Origin: Nitrospirota bacterium
GTDB lineage: Bacteria; Nitrospirota; Thermodesulfovibrionia; Thermodesulfovibrionales; Magnetobacteriaceae
Length of the DNA: 12,605 nucleotides
Assembly (NCBI GenBank): GCA_015233265.1
Contig: JADFXZ010000059.1
Location: 1-12,605, forward strand
Reading direction: 5' to 3'
The position numbers were made by a program, and so were the translations under genes. The notes under the pieces were generated by a model. The model was not told the DNA's origin. It was given only the letters and a program-made list of their open reading frames with translations, and did not search any database. How positions within the stretch are numbered: position 1 is the first letter of the stretch; each line of letters begins with the position of its first letter. Shown piece after piece: positions 6,036 to 12,605 of this stretch.

Positions 6036-7409
6036 CTAAAAGACCTCTTCAGAGTCCTCTACATAGCCGCCTTCGGTGTAGTCCATAAACCTCGTAATCT
6101 CGGACAAAAAAGACAAATTCACTTTGACCCCAGCCGGGCCGTTTCTCTGCTTTGCGACATGGAGTTCCGCCTTGCCCTTTGCGGCAGGGTCATCTCTATT
6201 ATAAACCTCGTCTCTGTATAAAAACAATATGACGTCGGCGTCTTGCTCAATCGCTCCGGACTCTCTTAAATCCGCAATCGTGGGAATTGGAGGGCGGCGC
6301 TGCTCGACTAGCCGGTTTAGCTGGCTTAGGGCGATGACAGGGATATTCAGCTCCTTTGCAAGCCCTTTTAGGGAGCGCGATATTTCTGATATCTCCTGCT
6401 CCCGCCGTTCCACTCCAGAGCGCCCGCGAACAAGCTGCAGGTAATCGACAATCACCATGCCAAGACCGTGTTCCATTTTTAAGCGCCTGGCCTTTGACCT
6501 CATCTCAAGCACCCCAATATCAGAGGCATCATCAATGTAAATAGGCGCTTCGGCCAGTTTTCCCGCAGCCGATGTCAATTTCGGCCAGTCCTCTCTGCGC
6601 AGAAAACCCTTTCTTACCCTGTTAGCATCGACCATCGCCTCAGAACACAGCATTCTCATGGCAAGCTGCCTCTTTGACATTTCAAGGCTGAATATGGCCA
6701 CAGGTTGTTTGACGTTCATGCCTACGTGCTGGGCGATATTAAGACAAAGGGCGGTCTTACCCATCGAGGGCCTACCGCCTATGATTATTAGGTCTCCCTG
6801 CTGAAACCCCGTTGTCAGCTCATCGAGGTCCTTAAAGCCAGAGGCGACACCAGTTATTGCCTCCTTGTTTTCATAAAGGCGCTCTATCATCCTGATGCTT
6901 TCAGTGACAATCTCCTCGAGCTTTGAAAACGGGCGGCGCATTCGTTGTTCAGACAAGGCAAAAATAGTCTTCTCGGCAAAGTCCATCATCTCGTCCGCGT
7001 CCTGGGTCTCTTCATAGATATTTGCGATAATGCCCGTTGCTGCCCCTATGAGTCCTCGCAGGATGGCCTTCTCTCTGAGTATCTTGCTGTGATATATGAT
7101 ATTGGCCGCGGTTGGAACGGAATTCACCACGGTTGAAAGGTATGACATGCCGCCGACTTTTTCAAGATCGTCCTGTTTTCTGAGCTGGTCAGCAAGGGTG
7201 ATTAAATCTATTGGTTCACTTTTATCGAGCAGACTAAGCATGGCGGAAAAGATACATCTGTGCGAATCTTTATAAAAATCAGCGGGGGTAATTACCTCGA
7301 TGGCCTTATACATGGCCTCGTTTTCAAGCAACACGGCACCGAGGACAAACTGCTCGGCGTCAATGTTCTGGGGGGGGAGCTTCTCTAAGGCATAATCCGT
7401 ATCTCTCAT
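6036..7409 (-). CDS. dnaB: Replicative DNA helicase DnaB
   Basis: A 457-residue hexameric 5'-3' replicative helicase that loads at the origin and drives the fork. The N-terminal DnaB domain (about 12-115) begins with PPQNIDAEQFVLGAVLLEN. The RecA-like ATPase domain carries Walker A GGRPSMGKTA (211-220), SLEMSKRQLAMRML (241-254), Walker B VIVDYLQL (319-326), SQLNR (362-366), DLRESGAIEQDADV (380-393) and KQRNGP (420-425). All are canonical, length is normal, and there is no intein insertion. It lies downstream of rplI, an arrangement common in many bacteria. No clear Shine-Dalgarno precedes the ATG, so translation may depend on the upstream leader region with its hairpins. Confidence 0.97.
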   Translation of the reverse strand: MRDTDYALEKLPPQNIDAEQFVLGAVLLENEAMYKAIEVITPADFYKDSHRCIFSAMLSLLDKSEPIDLITLADQLRKQDDLEKVGGMSYLSTVVNSVPTAANIIYHSKILREKAILRGLIGAATGIIANIYEETQDADEMMDFAEKTIFALSEQRMRRPFSKLEEIVTESIRMIERLYENKEAITGVASGFKDLDELTTGFQQGDLIIIGGRPSMGKTALCLNIAQHVGMNVKQPVAIFSLEMSKRQLAMRMLCSEAMVDANRVRKGFLRREDWPKLTSAAGKLAEAPIYIDDASDIGVLEMRSKARRLKMEHGLGMVIVDYLQLVRGRSGVERREQEISEISRSLKGLAKELNIPVIALSQLNRLVEQRRPPIPTIADLRESGAIEQDADVILFLYRDEVYNRDDPAAKGKAELHVAKQRNGPAGVKVNLSFLSEITRFMDYTEGGYVEDSEEVF

Positions 7410-7443
7410 GTCGTTGTCATATATTTGTCACGCCGAGTGCTCA

Positions 7444-7477
7444 GCGGGGCAGGCACATCTGCCCGCATTGAAGCGGG
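7444..7477 (-). promoter_or_regulatory. Two mutually exclusive hairpins in the rplI-dnaB spacer
   Basis: In plus coordinates, GCGGGGCAG (7444-7452) pairs with CTGCCCGC (7459-7466) with one bulged base, while CCCGC (7462-7466) can instead pair with GCGGG (7473-7477). The two stems share 7462-7466, so only one can form at a time. On the minus transcript they lie 33-66 bases before the dnaB start. No U-run follows, so simple termination is not supported. A switch in mRNA structure, a processing site, or just a G+C-rich spacer are all possible. Confidence 0.4.
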
Positions 7478-7523
7478 TCAGCCAGCCCCCGAATCCCCGT
7501 TCATATTTGAAATGGCCTATGCC

Positions 7524-7976
7524 CTATTCTGGCGCAACTTCTACGATTATTTGGGCGTGTACCTGCGGATGTATCTTGACCTTGACCGTGTGTTCCCCGA
7601 TTCTCTTAATATGCGAATCGAGAAGGATTTTCTTTTTGTCGATGTCAAAGCCTGCCGCCGCAAGTGCCTCGGATATGTCCTTTGACGTGATGGAGCCGAA
7701 GAGCTTACCCTCTTCGCCAGCCTTTGCCGTGAGCTGGAGCCTGTGTGCGGAGAGTTTAGCGGCCATTGAATCTGCGCTTACCTTGAGTTTTTTGAGTTTT
7801 TCCGCGATAATGCGCTTTTCGTGTTCCAGCATCTTAAGATTGCGAGTATTTGCCTCGACGGCCAGATTCTTTGGCAGCAGATAGTTTCTTGCATACCCTC
7901 TGGCAACATTTACAATTGCCCCCATGTCACCCAAGTTGGCAACTTCCTCTTTGAGAATCACCTTCGTTAATTTCAT
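7524..7976 (-). CDS. rplI: Ribosomal protein bL9
   Basis: A 150-residue large-subunit protein. The N-terminal rRNA-binding domain has MKLTKVILKEEVANLGDMG and VARGYARNYLLPKNLA, the standard bL9 signature. A long charged helix (about 48-82, NLKMLEHEKRIIAEKLKKLK) joins it to the C-terminal domain, which contains LFGSITSKDI and HTVKVKIHPQVHAQI. Length is typical. The ATG at 7976 was chosen because AAGGAG (7986-7991) lies 9 bases upstream and the protein then begins exactly like other bL9. An in-frame ATG at 8051 would add a hydrophobic stretch foreign to the family. It is the first gene of the minus-strand run and precedes dnaB. Confidence 0.96.
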   Translation of the reverse strand: MKLTKVILKEEVANLGDMGAIVNVARGYARNYLLPKNLAVEANTRNLKMLEHEKRIIAEKLKKLKVSADSMAAKLSAHRLQLTAKAGEEGKLFGSITSKDISEALAAAGFDIDKKKILLDSHIKRIGEHTVKVKIHPQVHAQIIVEVAPE

Positions 7977-8031
7977 CCCTATATACTCCTTTATATTGAA
8001 CTTCCAGATTATTAACACAGCCAACCCCACC

Positions 8032-8062
8032 AGTATAGCATAATATAACAATTGTTTTTCAA
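8032..8062 (-). promoter_or_regulatory. Candidate sigma-70-type promoter for rplI
   Basis: On the minus strand, TTGAAA (8057-8062) is followed 19 bases later by TATACT (8032-8037), preceded by TGC, giving an extended -10 (TGCTATACT). Initiation would leave a leader of about 50 bases before the rplI ATG. The 19-base spacing is longer than ideal; the extended -10 may compensate. It lies in the divergent rplI/lpxK spacer. Confidence 0.45.
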
Positions 8063-8148
8063 GTTAAATAATATCAAATGTGAAAATGGCACGCAGCGCG
8101 GCCTTTTCTTTTTCAAATAGAAACATATACACTACGTACATATTTACG

Positions 8149-9153
8149 ATGAACGCACTGCAAGCAATCTATTACGCGGCATTCAAGTGGAAACGACAGC
8201 GCACTCTGAACAGGCGTGGGCGGCTTACTCATCCTGTTGTAAGCATAGGAAACATCACAGTGGGCGGGACGGGCAAGACCCCTGCCGTGATTGCCCTTGC
8301 TCAAGAGGCCCAGCGGCGCGGTTGCAACCCCGTAATCCTCACACGCGGCTACAAGGGTACGCTCAAAGGTCCGTGCTTTGTATCGCGCGGGGCGGGGCCT
8401 GTAATGGGCGCAAAGGAGGGCGGCGATGAGCCTGTGCTGATGGCAACCCGGCTGCATGGTGTAGAGATTATCAAGAGTTCTAATAGATATGAGGCAGGGC
8501 TGATGTCCGAGCGCGGGGATTTTTTCATTCTCGATGACGGCTTTCAACACTGGGGACTCTACCGGGATGTTGACATTGTCCTTATTGATTCGATTAACCC
8601 TTTTGGGGGCGGTGGACTTCTTCCAACGGGGCGCCTAAGAGAACCAATCGAAGCACTTAACAGGGCTGATTTTATTGTGATGACCAAGATGACGCGGCCA
8701 ATGAAAGAACATGCGGCGGGGTATAAAATTAATAGCATAACAATACCGCCTCCACGCCGGTCAGCGTTTATTTATGGGGCATCACACGCGCCTTCGCAGC
8801 TTATTGGTATTGACGGCGCGGCGTACCCGCTTTCACATGTATCTGGCAGGCTGGTGATGGCGTTTTCTGCAATAGGCAATCCCGAAGGGTTTCATCGAAC
8901 GCTTGCCTCCTTGGGTGCAGTGATAGTTCACAAGATGCAATTCAAAGACCATCACTACTACACAGAGGCCGACGCGGCAAAGATACTGAAAGGCGCGGCG
9001 GCACATAAGTCAGAGATGATAATCACAACAGAAAAAGACATGGCAAAGCTGCCAAACTCAATGACAGGCGTTCTGGCGCTTTGCATAGAGTTAGATATAG
9101 ACGCTGACTTCTACAGAGAGATATTTAATCTGGCGATTTCAAAGAAAATATGA
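8149..9153 (+). CDS. lpxK: Tetraacyldisaccharide 4'-kinase LpxK
   Basis: With this start the protein has 334 residues. LpxK phosphorylates the 4' position of the lipid A precursor at the cytoplasmic face of the inner membrane. Motifs: the P-loop region PVVSIGNITVGGTGKTP (29-45), VILTRGYKG (62-70), GDEPVLMA (92-99), LDDGFQHW (128-135, Walker-B-like), LLPTGRLREP (157-166), AFSAIGNPEGF (238-248), FKDHHYYTEAD (265-275) and TTEKDMAKL (293-301). The start at 8149 gives the usual short lead-in before the P-loop. An in-frame ATG at 8080 would add 23 residues with no family support, but neither has a clear Shine-Dalgarno, so the start is uncertain. It is transcribed divergently from rplI and shows that the organism makes lipid A. 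Confidence 0.93.
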   Translation: MNALQAIYYAAFKWKRQRTLNRRGRLTHPVVSIGNITVGGTGKTPAVIALAQEAQRRGCNPVILTRGYKGTLKGPCFVSRGAGPVMGAKEGGDEPVLMATRLHGVEIIKSSNRYEAGLMSERGDFFILDDGFQHWGLYRDVDIVLIDSINPFGGGGLLPTGRLREPIEALNRADFIVMTKMTRPMKEHAAGYKINSITIPPPRRSAFIYGASHAPSQLIGIDGAAYPLSHVSGRLVMAFSAIGNPEGFHRTLASLGAVIVHKMQFKDHHYYTEADAAKILKGAAAHKSEMIITTEKDMAKLPNSMTGVLALCIELDIDADFYREIFNLAISKKI

Positions 9154-9161
9154 AAATATTT

Positions 9162-9206
9162 ATTGACTTTCATGTTGTTTGATAAGTTATCATATATGAA
9201 ATCAAT
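9162..9206. repeat. Imperfect hairpin just after lpxK with a palindromic core
   Basis: ATTGA and TTTCAT (9162-9166 and 9168-9173) pair with ATGAAA and TCAAT (9196-9201 and 9202-9206), giving 11 base pairs with one bulged C. The loop contains the odd palindrome TGATAAGTTATCA (9180-9192). It begins 9 bases after the lpxK stop. It may act as a terminator-like or 3'-end protecting structure, although no U-run follows; the core palindrome could be an operator. Confidence 0.5.
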
Positions 9207-9255
9207 GTCATTAACTTAGCGCTGTTGTTTATAGGTAAAGGAGTATTGTCTATAG

Positions 9256-9426
9256 GTCATCTTTTTTGTATCGGATTTGCATTGGGATAACCTGATGTTG
9301 GGCCATAAATGGTCACAGATTGAAGCTGAGTTTTTTAGAGATTTAGGAGGCGTTTACGGTGAGGCTAACTACATTAAAAGTATTGGCGACATTAATTTAA
9401 GAAAATCAAGAAATGATGACGCTTAG
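9256..9426 (+). pseudogene. Short orphan reading frame, possible tail of an SGNH-type esterase
   Basis: After an in-frame TAG (9253-9255), 56 codons stay open and read like protein: VIFFVSDLHWDNLMLGHKWS, then QIEAEFFRDLGGVYGEANY and a polar tail ending at TAG (9424-9426). The D-x-H-W plus G-H-K pattern resembles the last catalytic block of SGNH/GDSL hydrolases, which often accompany acyltransferase-3 proteins. The evidence is one short motif, so this is a guess. An in-frame ATG at 9295 would give 43 residues without a ribosome site. It is more likely a remnant than a gene. Confidence 0.25.
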
Positions 9427-9466
9427 AATTACTACACAGTCATTCAATAATAAAAGATCAAATGAT

Positions 9467-10447
9467 ATGTATATTAAATCGTTAACTGGACTGCGAGGCA
9501 TGGCTGCTCTAATAGTCGTTACTTCACATTTTTCAAATGAAACACTTTTTATTGGTGGTAAATTAGGAAGCGGAGCTGGGCAGACCGGTGTAATGCTTTT
9601 CTTTGCTCTCAGCAGTTTTCTTATGTTTCATCTATATTGGCATCATAGTAAAATACTCAAATCTCGTTGTTTATACACTTTAGCTTTTTTGAAAAATAGG
9701 TTTGCTCGTATTTATCCAATATTCGTCTTTTCAATATTTCTAAGTTATCTTTTCTCATTATTAGGATATGAATATTTAAATATTTTTAAAATAACTAAAG
9801 TCAATATATTGAAACATATATACCTTTATCAAACTGATTCTGTAATGTGGACGATTAGTAAAGAAATGGTGTTTTATTTACTGTTTGCTGTAATGCTGAT
9901 TATTCCTAAAGCAATTACAAACTATATTATTATTATCACTATTACTATAACATTATATTTATTCGAGAGTATAACTCCTAACATCTTAGGTGAGAATTTT
10001 AGGCAATCGTTAATAAGGACTATAGGTTCTGCAGCTGAATCTATACATGTATATAAATATTTTATTGTAGGTGCAATAACATATTTTATTACGATATGCT
10101 GTCGGCAATATTTCAATCAGTTATCAAATAAGTTAATAGATTTGTTTCTTTCATGCATATTACTTGTAACAATATTCTTATACTTCCCGCAGATACATGG
10201 TTTAGTTTTTGGTCACAGGTTGAATGAGGATGGCTGGAATTCTCTTAATTGTGGTTTAGCTTGTTCATCTATGATAATTGGTGCAATGAAACTCCCCGCC
10301 GCAAGCAGCGGGGTATCTATTATAAGGAACCATCGTTCTCAGTTACGCCGCAAGCGGCGGGGAATAGAACCCCAAGAGATTCAATTAGAGACGCTTATAA
10401 AAACCTTGGCGTATAGCTTGAGGGAAAAGAAGGATCTGAGGAAATAG
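9467..10447 (+). pseudogene. Acyltransferase-3 family membrane protein, 3' end replaced by a repeat element
   Basis: A polytopic membrane O-acyltransferase (OafA-like) that would acylate a surface sugar. From the ATG at 9467: SLTGLRGMAALIVVTSHF carries the family's R10-x10-H21 pair; GVMLFFALSSFLM (41-53), LKNRFARIYP (75-84) and MWTISKEMVFYLLF (127-140) follow, plus several hydrophobic segments to about residue 273. Beyond GAM (272-274) the frame runs into a REP-like double hairpin and a charged tail (LRRKRRGIEPQ and on) that is not membrane-like. The final helices of the family are therefore missing, so the gene is probably inactive, although the chimeric frame stays open for 326 codons. It is A+T-rich, unlike its neighbours, suggesting transfer. 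No Shine-Dalgarno is visible; an ATG at 9413 is also possible. Confidence 0.75.
10286..10384. repeat. REP-like double-hairpin element inserted in the acyltransferase gene
   Basis: Two G+C-rich hairpins stand in A+T-rich sequence. The first is CCCCGC (10294-10299) with GCGGGG (10308-10313); the second is CGCCG (10346-10350) with CGGCG (10355-10359). Both share the 15-base word CCGCAAGC(A/G)GCGGGG (10299-10313 and 10348-10362), 49 bases apart with one mismatch. This resembles REP/BIME units or subterminal hairpins of IS200/IS605-type or RAYT-mobilised elements. The outer limits are approximate, and no transposase gene is nearby. Confidence 0.65.
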
Positions 10448-10518
10448 TCGTGGAATGTCGAAATAAGGCAAAGGAGGTTTTAGATAGTATTCAATAGTGT
10501 TCAGCGGGAGGGGGACAG
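10385..10518 (+). other. Decayed sequence between the repeat element and the cytochrome gene
   Basis: A second frame through the repeat end reads RDSIRDAYKNLGV, an in-frame TAG (10414-10416), then LEGKEGSEEIVVECRNKAKE and VLDSIQ to a TAG at 10495-10497. It looks like the tail of a broken protein, but I cannot identify it. The end of the stretch (GGGAGGGGG, about 10506-10514) is the ribosome site of the cytochrome gene. No clear promoter is visible. Confidence 0.3.
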
Positions 10519-11373
10519 ATGAAAAATATTATGTCTATGTCATTGAAGGGATTGATAGCCGCGATAGTGTTCTTTTTTTTCCTATTGCCAGTCTTTTTGG
10601 CTGCGGGGCAGGACAGGCCGCTTCCGGCTGGTAAACTTGGGCAGACTATCGCGCTTGGCCGCGAGATTTCCCTAAATACTGCCAAACACCCCATGTCGAA
10701 ACAATACGTGGGCAATGTCCTCAACTGCTCAAGCTGCCATCTGAAAAACGGCACTGATTTAAAAACCCTGACTTATATTGGAGTTGCCACAGCCTACCCC
10801 GCGTATTCCCCGCGCGAAGACGCCGTCATCACGCTTGCCGATCGAATCGCCTATTGCTTTATGCGCAGTATGAACGGCATCGAGCCGCCCGCTGACAGCA
10901 CGCTTGTTACCGCTATTGCCGCATATATCACATGGCTTTCCGAGGGGGCTGCCATTAAAATGAATCCAGCGGCACCACTAGGGCCAAACGCAATGAAACG
11001 CATTAACATCAACCCCCAGACTGTGGACATAGAAAACGGTAAGAAAGTCTATCAGGCGCAGTGCGCCTCCTGCCACGGTGATGACGGCCAGGGTGTGAAG
11101 GCTATACAATTTCCAGAGGCATCGCCGGGCGGCTGCACCCCGCTCTGGGGCGTTAACTCTTTTAATAAGGGTGCCGGTATGTATAAATTGCAAACCGCGG
11201 CCTCATTTATTAAATCATCTATGCCATATGGGGCTGCTGTCCTCAGTGAAAAAGACGCAGTTGATGTGGCCGCATATATCAACTCAAAGGACCGCCCCGA
11301 TTTCGACATTAAAAAACACGACATTAAAAAACATTTGCCAAATCCCGCGCCCCGTGCTAAAGTATCTAATTAA
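10519..11373 (+). CDS. tsdA: Diheme cytochrome c, thiosulfate dehydrogenase (TsdA)-like
   Basis: A 284-residue exported protein. A signal peptide covers about residues 1-30 (hydrophobic AAIVFFFFLLPVFLAAG). The first heme site is C70-S-S-C73-H74, followed by the TsdA-type motif DRIAYCFMRSMNG, in which C113 matches the unusual distal heme ligand of TsdA enzymes. The second heme site is C182-A-S-C185-H186 in CASCHGDDGQGV, then PLWGVNSFNKGAGM and SFIKSSMP (M221 and M235 as candidate ligands), ending with AAYINSKDRPDF. This order is characteristic of TsdA, which interconverts thiosulfate and tetrathionate in the periplasm. The start is supported by a GGGAGG-type site. It is followed after 41 bases by the rhodanese fusion. 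The catalytic direction cannot be told from sequence; another SoxA-like diheme cytochrome is the main alternative. Confidence 0.85.
   Translation: MKNIMSMSLKGLIAAIVFFFFLLPVFLAAGQDRPLPAGKLGQTIALGREISLNTAKHPMSKQYVGNVLNCSSCHLKNGTDLKTLTYIGVATAYPAYSPREDAVITLADRIAYCFMRSMNGIEPPADSTLVTAIAAYITWLSEGAAIKMNPAAPLGPNAMKRININPQTVDIENGKKVYQAQCASCHGDDGQGVKAIQFPEASPGGCTPLWGVNSFNKGAGMYKLQTAASFIKSSMPYGAAVLSEKDAVDVAAYINSKDRPDFDIKKHDIKKHLPNPAPRAKVSN
11305..11334 (+). repeat. 15-bp tandem duplication in the cytochrome C-terminus
   Basis: GACATTAAAAAACAC (11305-11319) is followed directly by GACATTAAAAAACAT (11320-11334), differing at the last base only. It duplicates the residues DIKKH near the end of the protein, beyond the heme domains. 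It is probably a recent slippage event with little effect on function. Confidence 0.85.
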
Positions 11374-11414
11374 ATCTGATTTTTAAAATTACTTGAGTTA
11401 AGGAGGCCGCCTCA

Positions 11415-12461
11415 GTGGTTATAAAAGAATTTATAAGAGAACTTAAGTGCTGCCACAGCATGTTTCATACCGTTAGCGAACGGGCGTTGATGGAATCCCT
11501 TCAGGTATTCAGGACTATCGAGCTTAGAGAAGGGGAATCGGCCAGTATTGGCGGCATAGGCGGCGACCTGCTCTTTGTCGTGATGGGAAAAATAGATGTA
11601 ACCGGAATCGCCAGCGACAAAAAGGAATTGACCAACTGTGATACCTCTGGTAAGCCGCTGATCTTTCCAGAATTCCCGCAGCTAATAACTATCACAGCCA
11701 TCGAGGACTCACTATTGTGCCATCTCGATGTCGATGCCTTTTCATACCTGTCGGGATTAGAGGAGGCCTTTGATGATATAGAGGCTGGCGGCAGGTGCGC
11801 TGCAGGATTATTAGACAAGATGAGGACAAGTACGGCCTTCAGGCGGCTGCCAATTGAGTACATCGAGGAGGCGGTTAAGGGCATCTCTGAGGTTGCCGTG
11901 AAGTCCGGCGATGAGATTATATCTGATGGAAAGCAGATAAGGGCGTTTTATGTAATTGCCGAGGGCAGGGCGGAGGTGTTGAGATTAAACCCGGAGACTG
12001 GTGACATAGAAAAGACCGAAGAGCTTGGCCCGGGTGATGAGATAGGTGAAGAGGCGATAATAATGTCGGCAAAAAGCCCCTGCACGGTAAGAATGCTTGA
12101 GGACGGTACCGTGTATGCAATGGATGTGGAGAAATTCCGTGAGATTCTTCAAAAGCCGCTCTTGGCTGAGGTTGCCCCTGAGGTAGCGCGTGCGATGTAC
12201 AACGGCGGCCACGCATTTGTGGATGTGCGGTTTGTCGAGGAGTATGAGGAGTCACACATTGTGGGCTGCGTTAACGTGCCGCTTTTTGATTTAATGAAAC
12301 GCAAGAACGAATTCGAGCCAAATAAAGAGTATGTAGTCTACTGCCGCAGCGGCAGAAGGAGTGCCGTTGCCGCCTTTAAACTAAAGCAGCTCAACATCAA
12401 CGCGGTAAGCCTCAAAGGCGGCTTAAAGGACTGGCCATACAGTGACCTGCTTGAGCCGTAA
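11415..12461 (+). CDS. Cyclic-nucleotide-binding-like sensor fused to a rhodanese domain
   Basis: A 348-residue cytoplasmic protein with no signal or membrane segment. Residues 20-125 look like a degenerate cNMP-binding beta-roll (RTIELREGESASI, LLFVVMGKIDV). Residues 133-250 are a clearer copy: FRRLPIEYI, SGDEIISDGKQIRAFYVIAE, LGPGDEIGEEAII, VYAMDVEKFREIL. In the phosphate-binding cassette the usual Pro-Arg-x-A/T is SPCTVRM, so the key Arg is absent and a cyclic nucleotide may not be the ligand. Residues 262-348 are a rhodanese with the active-site loop C310-R-S-G-R-R-S and GGLKDW. The start is GTG at 11415, set by AAGGAGG 8 bases upstream. It follows the TsdA-like gene by 41 bases; a role in sulfane-sulfur transfer or sensing is inferred. 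Confidence 0.88.
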   Translation: MVIKEFIRELKCCHSMFHTVSERALMESLQVFRTIELREGESASIGGIGGDLLFVVMGKIDVTGIASDKKELTNCDTSGKPLIFPEFPQLITITAIEDSLLCHLDVDAFSYLSGLEEAFDDIEAGGRCAAGLLDKMRTSTAFRRLPIEYIEEAVKGISEVAVKSGDEIISDGKQIRAFYVIAEGRAEVLRLNPETGDIEKTEELGPGDEIGEEAIIMSAKSPCTVRMLEDGTVYAMDVEKFREILQKPLLAEVAPEVARAMYNGGHAFVDVRFVEEYEESHIVGCVNVPLFDLMKRKNEFEPNKEYVVYCRSGRRSAVAAFKLKQLNINAVSLKGGLKDWPYSDLLEP

Positions 12462-12605
12462 GTGGGGCAGTCGTGGCGACATAACTTTGTTAAATGAATC
12501 TGTGCCAGGGCAAACGCATTTGAAACTCACACCATCAATTCCCTCTCCTTGATTCCCGCTTTACCGTGAAAATCATCCTAAGCTAAGGCACAAAACCCCC
12601 CTTAC
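12462..12605. other. Right-edge non-coding stretch
   Basis: No reading frame, hairpin with T-run, or RNA gene is evident after the rhodanese fusion. The end is rich in short C and A runs. The next gene, if any, begins outside the window. Confidence 0.4.

Larger units (their letters stand above)
9154..9466. other. A+T-rich gap between lpxK and the acyltransferase gene
   Basis: This 313-base gap is visibly A+T-richer than lpxK. It holds a long imperfect hairpin (9162-9206) and an open plus-strand stretch (9256-9426) described separately. No T-run terminator and no convincing promoter were seen. The composition change continues into the acyltransferase gene, marking the start of foreign or decayed DNA. 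Confidence 0.5.

Noticed and set aside
7977..8051. In-frame hydrophobic extension upstream of rplI (MLYYAILVGLAVLIIWKF)
   Set aside because: bL9 starts at MKLTKV, with a good Shine-Dalgarno just before it. The extension overlaps the candidate promoter and has no family support.
8080..8148. Extended N-terminus of LpxK
   Set aside because: The added 23 residues do not resemble LpxK, and no ribosome site favours this ATG. It is kept only as an alternative.
10363..10497. Frame with an internal TAG, considered as pyrrolysine read-through
   Set aside because: Nothing else suggests a pyrrolysine system; simple gene decay beside a repeat element explains it better.
1..12605. CRISPR array, tRNA or rRNA genes
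   Set aside because: No regularly spaced repeats were seen, and no cloverleaf-like or rRNA-like sequence was recognised on either strand.

Overview
The window most likely comes from a Gram-negative bacterium with lipopolysaccharide (lpxK), exported Tat-type and c-type cytochrome proteins, and anaerobic or sulfur-linked redox genes (a ferredoxin-type aldo/keto reductase, a TsdA-like cytochrome and a rhodanese). The combination of amrB, a DUF6599-like protein and these redox genes would suit a Nitrospirota or Desulfobacterota lineage. That placement is inference from gene content; no rRNA or other strong phylogenetic marker is present.

Layout. (1) 1-923 has no intact gene. It holds debris: an IS21-type IstA transposase piece with a frameshift (+), a short + strand fragment that looks like the end of a C2-like domain, and the C-terminal tail of an Rpn/PD-(D/E)XK-type protein (-). 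(2) 924-7976 is one co-directional minus-strand run, read from right to left: rplI, dnaB, amrB, a 36-codon ORF, a beta-class DNA adenine methyltransferase, a PD-(D/E)XK-type restriction endonuclease, a Tat-signal aldo/keto reductase with two [4Fe-4S]-type cysteine clusters, and a membrane-anchored DUF6599-like protein. (3) lpxK is transcribed divergently from rplI. (4) 9154-10500 is A+T-rich and damaged: a long imperfect hairpin, a short orphan reading frame, and an acyltransferase-3 gene whose 3' end is replaced by a REP-like double hairpin. (5) 10519-12461 is a two-gene plus-strand operon: a diheme TsdA-like cytochrome c and a protein with two cyclic-nucleotide-binding-like domains fused to a rhodanese.

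How the genes work together. The restriction-modification pair is clearly A+T-richer than amrB and the reductase on either side. It begins exactly at the amrB stop codon and is linked by ATGA overlaps (amrB/small ORF/methyltransferase), so an acquired cassette appears to be wired into a housekeeping transcript. The reductase and the DUF6599 protein also share an ATGA overlap and probably act together at or outside the inner membrane. The cytochrome and the rhodanese fusion suggest a thiosulfate/tetrathionate or sulfane-sulfur module with a built-in sensor.

No CRISPR array, tRNA, rRNA or intact insertion sequence was seen. The most distinctive items are the coupled restriction cassette with its interleaved mini-ORF, a 13-bp perfect inverted repeat inside the endonuclease gene, the sensor-rhodanese next to TsdA, and the REP-like element that ends the acyltransferase gene.
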